Assembly: GCF_002505485.1 (NCBI RefSeq)
Contig: NZ_DAVG01000011.1
Span: forward strand, 694-8,298
From: Methanosarcina sp. UBA5
GTDB taxonomy: Archaea > Halobacteriota > Methanosarcinia > Methanosarcinales > Methanosarcinaceae
DNA length: 7,605 bases
Direction of reading: 5' to 3'
Numbering within the stretch: position 1 is the stretch's first letter; every line of letters begins with the position of its first letter. Of this stretch, positions 1-5,718 are shown piece after piece. Position numbers and translations under genes: made by a program. The notes under the pieces were generated by a model. It worked only from the letters and a program-made list of their open reading frames with translations. It was not told the DNA's origin and made no database searches.

Positions 1-182
1 TTTATGGTTTCGTTTAAACCTCTGTACCGTTGCTTCTTTGTAAAGTGAGGTTTCTTAGCGTCACAGTTACAGAAGTTGGTAATGCAACTCTGCATTAAGA
101 AAGTCTTGTAAATGGATATTTAGTTATTCCCCAGAAACCGGGAGGGCGGCCCGAAGCATACCCCATCCTTTAGGGTGGAGTG
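1..182 (+). mobile_element. Right end of an IS200/IS605-like (TnpB/IS1341-type) element, partial
   Basis: Seen: this stretch is more GC-rich than the DNA after it and ends in a compact hairpin, CCATCC (163-168), loop TTTA, GGGTGG (173-178), preceded by a GC-rich block with ccgggagggcggcccgaag near 139-157. Known: hairpins of the CCCATCC-TTTA-GGGTGG kind close the right end of many archaeal and bacterial IS605/IS1341 elements, just after tnpB. Bases 18-98 read open in one frame and end in EVGNATLH-stop. This could be the TnpB C-terminal tail, but an in-frame TAA at 15-17 means either this frame is wrong or the gene is interrupted. The catalytic part of TnpB would lie to the left of the window. 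The orientation and the exact boundary (about 178-190) are inferred. Confidence 0.6.
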
Positions 183-200
183 GCCGCACGCAATTTGATT
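99..200 (+). ncRNA. Possible omega RNA (TnpB guide RNA) scaffold and guide
   Basis: TnpB nucleases use an RNA made from the 3' end of tnpB and the element's right end, with the flanking host DNA as guide. The structured GC-rich block (about 130-160) and terminal hairpin (163-178) fit such a scaffold. Under that model the guide would be the roughly 16-20 bases after the hairpin, starting near 180. No transcript or covariance evidence is available, so this is an inference from position and structure. Confidence 0.35.
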
Positions 201-451
201 TTTTCATTCCTCGGCATATTATCCATCAAAATTCGAGAATGTATTCAGGGAAGAAAACATGATCCATTAAATTAAAACAGCTTGAAGCAACTCCGTTATG
301 TAAACCCTACTATAAAATAGGAGGTTAACAATATAAAAACGTTCTTTGAGTTCCATAGGTGTAGAAAGAAGATTTCCATAAATTTTTCCGATCGTGCCTG
401 ATTACCAATTATAGTGAATTTTCTTCCACTAGCACACTGAACTTTTGCAAA
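183..451. other. Intergenic, no gene seen
   Basis: No coding frame, RNA gene or strong repeat is visible. A TATA-like TATAAAAT (311-318) is followed at once by a perfect Shine-Dalgarno-like GGAGGT (320-325), but no ATG, GTG or TTG lies at a useful distance; the codon after the nearby ATA is a stop. This may be relic leader DNA. Confidence 0.4.
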
Positions 452-736
452 TCATAGAGAAAAATCCTCAATTTTCTCAAAAAAATGGACTTCAGGTTCT
501 GTGACTACTCCTGCTTTTTGCATTATTTTTTTCAGGTCTTCGGATTCTACGAACTTGGCTGCGTGTTCTTTTGTATCCCATTCCAAAAGGATGAAGATTT
601 CATTTGGATCATATAAACTGTGGAAGAGCTGCCAGCCTTTGCAGCCTGCCTTTTCTCTCCTTGATCTGTCTTCATCGAAAACAGGTTTCCATTTGTGATA
701 GTCTTCGACTTTGTGCTTTATAATAAAATATACTAT
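452..736 (-). CDS. ABM-superfamily-like small protein with no canonical start codon (possible pseudogene)
   Basis: On the minus strand an uninterrupted frame of 94 codons ends at TGA (454-452). It reads IVYFIIKHKVEDYHKWKPVF, then DEDRSRREKAGCKGWQLFHS, LYDPNEIFILLEWDT, and ends near EVHFFEKIEDFSL. The pattern of a beta strand, a YxKWKPVFD helix, GCKGWQLFHS, an FILLEWD strand and a KFVES helix resembles the antibiotic biosynthesis monooxygenase (dimeric alpha+beta barrel) superfamily; enzymatic activity is not implied. Upstream are AGAGGGGGA (751-743), an ideal Shine-Dalgarno, and a TATA element. However, between the in-frame TAA (754-752) and the conserved body there is no ATG, GTG or TTG. The codons are AGA GGG GGA ATA GTT ATA GTA. 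The second ATA (736-734) sits 7 bases after the G run, exactly where ATG would be expected. The first in-frame ATG is far inside the protein. Either ATG mutated to ATA, silencing a recently intact gene, or initiation is non-canonical. The body shows no other damage. Confidence 0.72.
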   Translation of the reverse strand: MVYFIIKHKVEDYHKWKPVFDEDRSRREKAGCKGWQLFHSLYDPNEIFILLEWDTKEHAAKFVESEDLKKIMQKAGVVTEPEVHFFEKIEDFSL

Positions 737-742
737 AACTAT

Positions 743-797
743 TCCCCCTCTTTACCTAAACGCCATTATAAACAGGACTTGAGGTATAAAGTCAAGT
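743..797 (-). promoter_or_regulatory. Promoter and Shine-Dalgarno of the ABM-like gene, TATA inside a dyad
   Basis: On the minus strand the sequence reads ACTTGA-CTTTATACC-TCAAGT (797-777), a perfect 6-9-6 inverted repeat with a TTTATA element at its centre. A start site about 25 bases downstream would fall near 762, followed by the Shine-Dalgarno AGAGGGGGA at 751-743. A repressor binding the dyad would cover the TATA box. That function is inferred; the symmetry and spacing are seen. Confidence 0.4.
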
Positions 798-1313
798 ATA
801 AATTAGTTGAAGGATTATGCTACTGATTTTGTAATTCAACTGCGTCAGTCATAAGGTATTTTATAACTTTACTATTTATATGCTTGAAAATATATAAGAT
901 TGTACGAATTTAATTTATAATAGTAGATAACCTTAAAAAATACTCTAGTTAGATAAAACTAACTCCCTTAAGCCTCAAGCACTATCACTGAAACTGGATT
1001 TCTCCAAAATATGGCTGATGAAAGCTTATCGCTTTTTGTTTCACGTAATGCCTTAGAAAACCCTAGTTTTTTCCAATCGGAATGAAATCTTGAGAATTTT
1101 TACTTAATTTCATGGGAATCAACCCTCTGAACCCCAAACTTAGGAATAGTGAAATTCATAAAGATTGAATTAGAGGCGATTTGAGAGGTTTTTATAATCA
1201 GATTAATAGAGAAATTAAAAAGTTATTTAGATTCATTACAGAGCCTCTCAATAAGTCTAATCTCAAAATATAAATAGAACTTCAGTTAAAACAGATTTTA
1301 ACATTTTTATAAT

Positions 1314-1379
1314 TTAATTTTCCAAAAAATTTTTTCTGATCGTGCTTTTGCCTCTAAGCACACCTTTTGGGAAAATTAA
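1314..1379. repeat. Nested inverted repeat (outer and inner stems)
   Basis: The outer arms TTAATTTTCCAAAA (1314-1327) and TTTTGGGAAAATTAA (1365-1379) are complementary over 14 base pairs with one bulged G. Inside, GTGCTT (1342-1347) and AAGCAC (1356-1361) form a second 6-bp stem with loop TTGCCTCT. It lies 79 bases upstream of the antitoxin start. It could be a structured RNA, the ends of a very short element, or a transcription terminator. The sequence alone does not decide. Confidence 0.5.
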
Positions 1380-1427
1380 GTTCTCTCCTGTGGAAGCCGA
1401 CTACATTTTCAATCCTTGGATTAATTC

Positions 1428-1435
1428 AATATACT
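1428..1435 (+). promoter_or_regulatory. TATA-like element before the antitoxin gene
   Basis: AATATACT lies about 23-30 bases before the ATG at 1458. No Shine-Dalgarno is visible between them, so transcription starting about 25 bases downstream would give a nearly leaderless message. Weak evidence in AT-rich DNA. Confidence 0.25.
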
Positions 1436-1457
1436 ACAGCACCTTATATGAAATTAT

Positions 1458-1697
1458 ATGGTAGCGACTACAACAATCTCTCTTGATCCAGAAACAAAAG
1501 AAAAGCTGGATGAATTCAAAATCAATCCCGAAGAATCATATAATTCTGTTGTTGAAAGATTAATTTACATGGCAACCGACCATGAACCTTTAAGTGAAGA
1601 AAAAATTAAAGGAATTGAAGAAAGTTTAAGAGAATATGCGGAAGGCAAATTTTATACCGCAGAAGAAGTGTGGGGAGATTTGGAGAAGGATGAATAA
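1458..1697 (+). CDS. Ribbon-helix-helix antitoxin of a RelBE/VapBC-like toxin-antitoxin system
   Basis: The 79-residue acidic protein has the layout of small archaeal antitoxins (VapB/RelB-like, DUF7557-type). A beta strand TTISLD (residues 5-10) is followed by helix PETKEKLDEF (11-20) and helix SYNSVVERLIYMA (27-39), together a ribbon-helix-helix DNA-binding fold. An acidic C-terminal tail (about 45-79, with SLREYAEGKFYTAEEVWGDL) resembles the toxin-wrapping segment of RelB-type antitoxins. Such proteins normally neutralise a co-transcribed RelE or PIN-domain toxin and repress their own promoter. Here no toxin frame follows: only a 17-codon frame overlaps its stop. The ATG at 1458 has no Shine-Dalgarno, and the message may be leaderless. 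The fold is fairly sure; the partner family is not, and the protein may serve as an orphan regulator or an anti-toxin decoy. Confidence 0.75.
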   Translation: MVATTTISLDPETKEKLDEFKINPEESYNSVVERLIYMATDHEPLSEEKIKGIEESLREYAEGKFYTAEEVWGDLEKDE

Positions 1698-1830
1698 GAG
1701 ATTATCCGAAAAGTCAGTGATTCATGCTAAAAAGGTAAAATAGATATAAAATCCGAGTATCCTTTCCGGTTATGCGTATTGCCTATTGTAAAAGTTACAG
1801 CGGATAACCACTTTTCAGATAGTTCTTAAT
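1690..1830 (+). pseudogene. Possible degraded toxin gene next to the antitoxin
   Basis: An ATG at 1690 overlaps the end of the antitoxin gene by 8 bases, the usual arrangement of an antitoxin-toxin pair. Its frame stops after 17 codons (MNKRLSEKSVIHAKKVK). Further on, around 1757-1776, a different phase reads SEYPFRLCV, reminiscent of the PFRLRVGDYR segment of RelE toxins. The resemblance is short and comes from memory, so this is a suspicion only. Confidence 0.22.
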
Positions 1831-1832
1831 TG

Positions 1833-2146
1833 TAATACAGAATAATACAACCCTGTATTAGTAGGTGAGTGTCTATTGATACCGATTTGCTTTTTGCTCC
1901 AATACATGGTAAAAAATGTATTTTATGAATCGCACGCCTTCTTTTTGGACAAAAATAATACAAATAATACAATTTTGGAATATAAAAGAGTATATTATAA
2001 AGAGTTAGATTAAATTAAAATTTTAAATCGGCTATTATTATTTTGTATTATTTGTATTAATTGTATTAGAAAGAAGGTGATTGATATTGAAAACACTAAT
2101 TTTAGTGTGTATTACCCTTTATATACTCATTAATACAAATAATACA
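1833..2146. repeat. Array of eleven TAATACA heptamers, mostly at 9-10 base spacing
   Basis: TAATACA occurs on the plus strand at 1833, 1843, 1956, 1965, 2131 and 2140, and as TGTATTA at 1854, 2044, 2053, 2062 and 2108. Neighbouring copies start 10, 9, 9, 9 and 9 bases apart, close to one helical turn, so bound proteins would sit on one face of the DNA. Copies at 1843-1849 and 1854-1860 form a perfect 7-4-7 dyad. Pairs also build longer identities: ATTAATACAAATAATACA (2129-2146) is the exact reverse complement of 2044-2061, and 1956-1972 is inverted at 2043-2059. The layout is typical of operator or iteron clusters. The binding protein is not known to me. Confidence 0.75.
1981..1988 (+). promoter_or_regulatory. 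TATA element within the TAATACA array
   Basis: TATAAAAG, preceded by purines (GGAA, a possible BRE), lies 9 bases after the heptamer pair at 1956-1971. A second AT-rich candidate, TATATTATAAAG, starts at 1991. A start site near 2008-2015 would put the triple TGTATTA (2044-2068) in the leader, so a protein on the array could block or stimulate this promoter. It would serve the small frame at 2087. Confidence 0.35.
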
Positions 2147-2161
2147 TTCTCCTCCTTTTAA
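2087..2161 (+). CDS. Possible 24-residue hydrophobic peptide with TTG start
   Basis: AAGGTGAT (2074-2081) is an unusually good archaeal Shine-Dalgarno. Five bases later a TTG opens a frame MKTLILVCITLYILINTNNT followed by FSSF and TAA. It has a basic N-terminus and a hydrophobic core of about 13 residues, like a signal peptide or single-pass membrane mini-protein. A TATA element (1981) and TAATACA operators lie around it; the heptamer copies at 2108, 2131 and 2140 are inside the frame. It may be a real membrane peptide, a leader peptide for regulation, or the surviving 5' end of a lost secreted-protein gene. No known family is recognised. It is too short for standard gene calling, and the call rests on the ribosome binding site. 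Confidence 0.35.
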   Translation: MKTLILVCITLYILINTNNTFSSF

Positions 2162-2255
2162 AAAAATGGATGAGACACAGTCTAGTAGTGAAAGATAACA
2201 GATTTGTGAGCAAGATCTAAAAGAGTTGAATACTGTTAAATTTAAAAAAATTAGT

Positions 2256-2263
2256 TATATAAA
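2256..2263 (+). promoter_or_regulatory. Likely TATA box of the sensor kinase gene
   Basis: TATATAAA preceded by A-rich DNA is the strongest TATA/BRE candidate upstream of the kinase. It would give a leader of about 210 bases, which is not unusual in Methanosarcina. A second candidate region lies at 2361-2372, where ATACTATAGTAT is a perfect 12-base palindrome. Bases 2162-2498 otherwise hold no gene I can support. Confidence 0.45.
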
Positions 2264-2498
2264 TAGACATATTTATTTTTCCGGTTTAATTCTTTTTTGT
2301 TGGCACATACATGGTTATTATTTATCCCTGTCCGGATATCCAGATTTTTCTTACGCTTTTATACTATAGTATAATAGAATATAATAAATTAAATATTATT
2401 GCAACAATTAAAATATTCATATATTACCACTGCTTACCAAATAGAGATATTGTCGTCAAAAATGCATCAAAGAAAAAGCGCCTGAAGGGGAAAAATCA

Positions 2499-5321
2499 AT
2501 GGAGCAATTTCTTGAAAAGAACCAAAATCCTGTAATGAGTGTGGGAAGTGAAGGTACTGTTCTTTACTCAAATGAGGCTAGTGAGCCCTTATTGCAGGAG
2601 TGGGGTGTGAAAGTAGGAGAAAAATTGCCTTCTAGTATCGGAGATATTGTGCAAAAAGTAATTATCCAGAATAATCCAGAAAAAATGGAAGTTAGAGCAG
2701 GAAAAAGAGTATACTTGGTTGTTTTTAATCCTTTACCCAAACAAGAAAGTGTAAACATTTCTGGATTCGATATAACTGACCAGAAAGAACTTGAAGGAAA
2801 ACTTCGGGAAAGTGAAGTTCTGGAGATGACAAATCTGGAACTCGCTGATATCATTGATATCGAGGCGGTCCAATCTCTAATGAACGATTTTTATAAGCTT
2901 GCCCACATTACCATGGCCCTAGTCGATCTCAAAGGTAATGTTCTGGTAGGTGTTGGGTGGAAGGATATATGCACAAAATTCCACAGGGTTTGCTCCGAAA
3001 CCTGCAAGCATTGCATGGAAAGCGACACAAAGCTGTCTTCAGATGTTTCCCCTGGTGAGTTTAAGCTATACAAATGCAAAAACAACATGTGGGATATAGC
3101 AACTCCCATTATAGTGGGAGAACAGCATGTAGGCAATGCTTTTTCAGGGCAGTTCTTTTTTGAAGACGAACTTGTGGACTATGAGCTTTTCCGATCTCAG
3201 GCTAGAAAATACGGCTTCAATGAGGAAGAATATATAAACGCGCTTGAAAAAGTTCCTCGGCTTAGCAGGGAAGCGGTGGACACAAGCATGTCCTTCTTAA
3301 TGACATTTGCCAACATGGTTTCACAACTAGGATATAGTAATCTCAAGCTGGCCAAATCATTGGTGGAACGTGATGTTCTGGTGGATGCACTGCAGGAGAG
3401 CGGGAAACGTGAGCAAGCTCGTTCAGAGGAACTTGAAGTATTATTGGATGCCGTTCCTGTCTCTGTTTATATAGCACATGACCCTCAGGCGCTTCGGATA
3501 ACTGGTAACAGGCTTTCTTACGAATGGCTACGAGTTCCTGTAGGTACAAACTTTTCAAAGTCAGCTCCTGAGGAAGAGAAGCCAGAGATGTTTAAATTGT
3601 TCAAGGATGAGGTAGAGATTCCGCCTTCAAAAATGCCGTTGCAGTTGTCGGCTACGGGCATTGAGATAAATGACTGCGAGCTGGATATCGTATCTGCTGA
3701 CGGCCAGATACGACATATATTGGGTAATGCAAGACCACTACGTGACGAACAGGGAAACCTACGTGGATCCATTTCTGCATTTATAGATATTACTGAACGT
3801 AAAAAAGCAGAAGAAGCTCTAAAAAAAGCAAATGACAATTTAGAAAAAATAGTTGAAGAGCGTACCGCAGAACTTGAGAAAGCTTACAACTCATTGAAAG
3901 AAAGTGAAAAAGGTCTTGCTGAAGCTCAAAAGATGGCTAACATTGGAAATTGGGATTTGGATTTTGTAACTGGTGAAACATACTGGTCGGATGAAATGTA
4001 TCGTATTTTCGGACATGATCCTCAAGAATTAGTACCACCCTACAACGAAGTTTTAAATTACGTACATCCAGATGATCGAGACTATGTGGATAGTGCCTTT
4101 AAGAAAGCTATGAATGGAAAACTTTACAGCATCCACCATAGGATAGTCCTAGCTAATGGGGAAGAACGAACAGTCCATACACAATCTGAAGTTATTTTTA
4201 ATGAGAAAAATATCCCCATTCGAATAAAGGGAATAGTTCAGGATATTACAGAAAGTAAAAAAGCTGAAGAGAAGATTAAGATACTGGCGAATGCCGTGGA
4301 ATCATCGAATGATGCTATTATAACCGAGTCCCTTGATGGTATTATTACAAGCTGGAATAAAGGAGCAGAACAGGTTTATGGTTATTCAGCGGAAGAAATT
4401 CTCGGAAAGCATATATCCAATCTGGCTCCACCCTATTTAGATAAAGAAACAAAAAAATTAGCTGAACTGGTAAAACAGGGAGAAAAAGTTCAGCAGTATG
4501 AAACTTTACGATTAAGGAAAGATGGTGAAATAATAAATGTTTCAGTAACTTTTTCTCCGATTTTTGATACCACTGGAAAGCTTATCGCCATCTCAGTGAT
4601 TTACAGAGATATAACTAAAAGAAAAAAAGCAGAAGAAGCTCTCAGGAATTTCGAAATTATCCGTAAGAAGGAATTACATCACAGAATCAAGAACAATCTT
4701 CAGGTTATCTCATCTCTTCTGGACCTTCAGGCTGATTTGTTTAAAGGTAGAAAGACTATCACAGATTCAGAAGTGTTGAAAGCTTTCAAAGAAAGCATTG
4801 ACAGAGTTCTTTCTATTGCTCTTATACATGAGGAATTGTATAAAGGTAAAAATATTGATTTGCTTAACTTTTCGCAATACATAAAGGAATTAGCTAATAA
4901 TCTCCTCCTAACATACAGTCTCAAGACAGATGTTAGTTTAAATTTCGATCTGGAAGAGAATATTTTCTTAGATATGGATACTGCTATTCCATTAGGGATA
5001 GCTATCAACGAAATTGTTTCAAACTCCTTTAAATATGCATTTTCCGGCAGGGATAAAGGAGAAATAAAAATTAAACTCCACAAAGAGGAAAACGGAGAAT
5101 ATGAGACTGAAGGCAATAAGAGTACCTCTTATTTTCTGTCCGTCTCAGACAATGGTGTTGGCATTCCCGAGTACCTTAATATTGAAGATCTTGATAGTCT
5201 GGGGCTTCAACTGGTAATTTCCCTCGTGGATCAATTAGATGGAGAACTTGAACTTAAAAGAAATAACGGAACAGAATTCGCTATAAGGTTCACAGTAAGA
5301 GAAATAAATGATTATCAATAA
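2499..5321 (+). CDS. Cytoplasmic PAS/PocR sensor histidine kinase (HisKA_2 type)
   Basis: 940 residues with no membrane segment or signal peptide. Domains in order: a weak PAS (about 1-96, ending DITDQ), a PocR sensory domain (about 112-285), PAS (about 309-432), a charged coiled coil (about 433-475), PAS (about 478-590), PAS (about 592-710), a HisKA_2 dimerisation/phosphoacceptor domain and an HATPase_c domain (about 820-935). The PocR part has the cysteine cluster C158, C165, C169, C172 and C193. The histidine box is ELHHRIKNNLQ, with H728 the likely phosphorylated residue. ATP-site motifs are NEIVSN (N842), DNGVGIP (884-890) and LGLQLV (901-906). All catalytic motifs are intact, so it should autophosphorylate and pass phosphate to a response regulator. 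None is adjacent, so the partner is encoded elsewhere. The start is supported by GAAGGGG at 2484-2490, 8 bases before the ATG. PAS domains may bind haem or other cofactors and PocR domains sense small molecules or metals; the actual ligand cannot be read here. Confidence 0.93.
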   Translation: MEQFLEKNQNPVMSVGSEGTVLYSNEASEPLLQEWGVKVGEKLPSSIGDIVQKVIIQNNPEKMEVRAGKRVYLVVFNPLPKQESVNISGFDITDQKELEGKLRESEVLEMTNLELADIIDIEAVQSLMNDFYKLAHITMALVDLKGNVLVGVGWKDICTKFHRVCSETCKHCMESDTKLSSDVSPGEFKLYKCKNNMWDIATPIIVGEQHVGNAFSGQFFFEDELVDYELFRSQARKYGFNEEEYINALEKVPRLSREAVDTSMSFLMTFANMVSQLGYSNLKLAKSLVERDVLVDALQESGKREQARSEELEVLLDAVPVSVYIAHDPQALRITGNRLSYEWLRVPVGTNFSKSAPEEEKPEMFKLFKDEVEIPPSKMPLQLSATGIEINDCELDIVSADGQIRHILGNARPLRDEQGNLRGSISAFIDITERKKAEEALKKANDNLEKIVEERTAELEKAYNSLKESEKGLAEAQKMANIGNWDLDFVTGETYWSDEMYRIFGHDPQELVPPYNEVLNYVHPDDRDYVDSAFKKAMNGKLYSIHHRIVLANGEERTVHTQSEVIFNEKNIPIRIKGIVQDITESKKAEEKIKILANAVESSNDAIITESLDGIITSWNKGAEQVYGYSAEEILGKHISNLAPPYLDKETKKLAELVKQGEKVQQYETLRLRKDGEIINVSVTFSPIFDTTGKLIAISVIYRDITKRKKAEEALRNFEIIRKKELHHRIKNNLQVISSLLDLQADLFKGRKTITDSEVLKAFKESIDRVLSIALIHEELYKGKNIDLLNFSQYIKELANNLLLTYSLKTDVSLNFDLEENIFLDMDTAIPLGIAINEIVSNSFKYAFSGRDKGEIKIKLHKEENGEYETEGNKSTSYFLSVSDNGVGIPEYLNIEDLDSLGLQLVISLVDQLDGELELKRNNGTEFAIRFTVREINDYQ

Positions 5322-5525
5322 CACAGAAGCATTTACCAATTTTTCAAAGATTATAAAAATTAGCTAAGAGGAATGTATTCCAAGTAAATAAAGAACAGTA
5401 GTCTAATACCTCATTAGGTAATCCCTTTAAAACTTATTATTTCTGTAATAAATTATGCAATTCAATATATTCAAATATATTAGGCTGTTTTTCTTCTAAA
5501 TTTTTCAATAATTTTTTCTGCAATC
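5322..5525. other. Kinase-hsdM spacer with a small hairpin
   Basis: AT-rich spacer. TACCT-CATT-AGGTA (5407-5420) forms a 5-bp hairpin of uncertain role. On the minus strand a frame closing at TAA (5439-5437) looks mildly protein-like (see findings). No promoter for the downstream methyltransferase is evident. Confidence 0.4.
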
Positions 5526-5717
5526 TTGAATCTGCTACTAAGCCAGCTTTCAACCGCAGGGAAGAACGGGCAGTTCAGAACGCCCAGGCATATTATCAGG
5601 ATGATAGTAGAGCTTGTTGACCCTGACATCAATGACAGAATCTGTGACCCTGCATGTGGCACTGCCGGTTTTCTGTTTACAGCCTACAGGTATATCCTAA
5701 GGAAATACAAGTCTTGA
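5526..5717 (+). pseudogene. hsdM: Type I restriction-modification methyltransferase HsdM, N-terminal fragment (truncated)
   Basis: This fragment reads LLLSQLSTAGKNGQFRTPRH and later ICDPACGTAGFLFTAYRYIL. It carries the AdoMet-site motif I (DPACGTAGF, 5646-5672) and the preceding FRTPRHI segment (motif X region) of N6-adenine methyltransferases of HsdM type. Family members are usually about 480-500 residues, and homology begins abruptly near 5526-5532, so roughly 130-170 N-terminal residues are missing. The frame is open back to a TAG at 5481-5483, but that extra stretch (FLLNFSIIFSAI) does not look like HsdM. The TTG at 5526 has no ribosome binding site. The frame ends at TGA (5715-5717), and HsdM sequence resumes one frame over, directly after it. 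The breakage and loss of the 5' end indicate a dead gene. Confidence 0.8.
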
Positions 5718-5718
5718 C

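Larger units (their letters stand above)
798..1457. other. Long intergenic stretch without a convincing gene
   Basis: Both strands were read; frames are short and broken. Small structures are present: a hairpin AGTTAG-ATAAAA-CTAACT (947-964), and a scattered inverted pair TTGAGAGG / CCTCTCAA in the 1180-1250 area. The larger nested inverted repeat at 1314-1379 is listed separately. The stretch could be decayed gene or element DNA, but nothing in it identifies a parent. Confidence 0.5.

Noticed and set aside
311..348. TATA plus GGAGGT as a gene start
   Set aside because: No usable start codon within normal distance; the next TTG is about 20 bases away and its frame ends after 11 codons.
501..698. 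65-codon plus-strand frame
   Set aside because: It lies antisense to the ABM-like frame, whose protein pattern, Shine-Dalgarno and promoter are far more convincing.
960..1150. Possible decayed gene on the minus strand
   Set aside because: Frames contain several stops and the short peptides show no recognisable pattern.
1833..2146. TAATACA array as a CRISPR
   Set aside because: Units are 7 bases at 9-10 base period in both orientations, with no uniform repeat or 30-40 base spacers.
2311..2535. 74-codon frame overlapping the kinase start
   Set aside because: Low-complexity AT-driven composition, no ribosome binding site, and it overlaps the kinase out of phase; the kinase has a good Shine-Dalgarno.
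5480..5662. 60-codon minus-strand frame
   Set aside because: It mostly runs antisense to the conserved HsdM motif I region and shows no family pattern.
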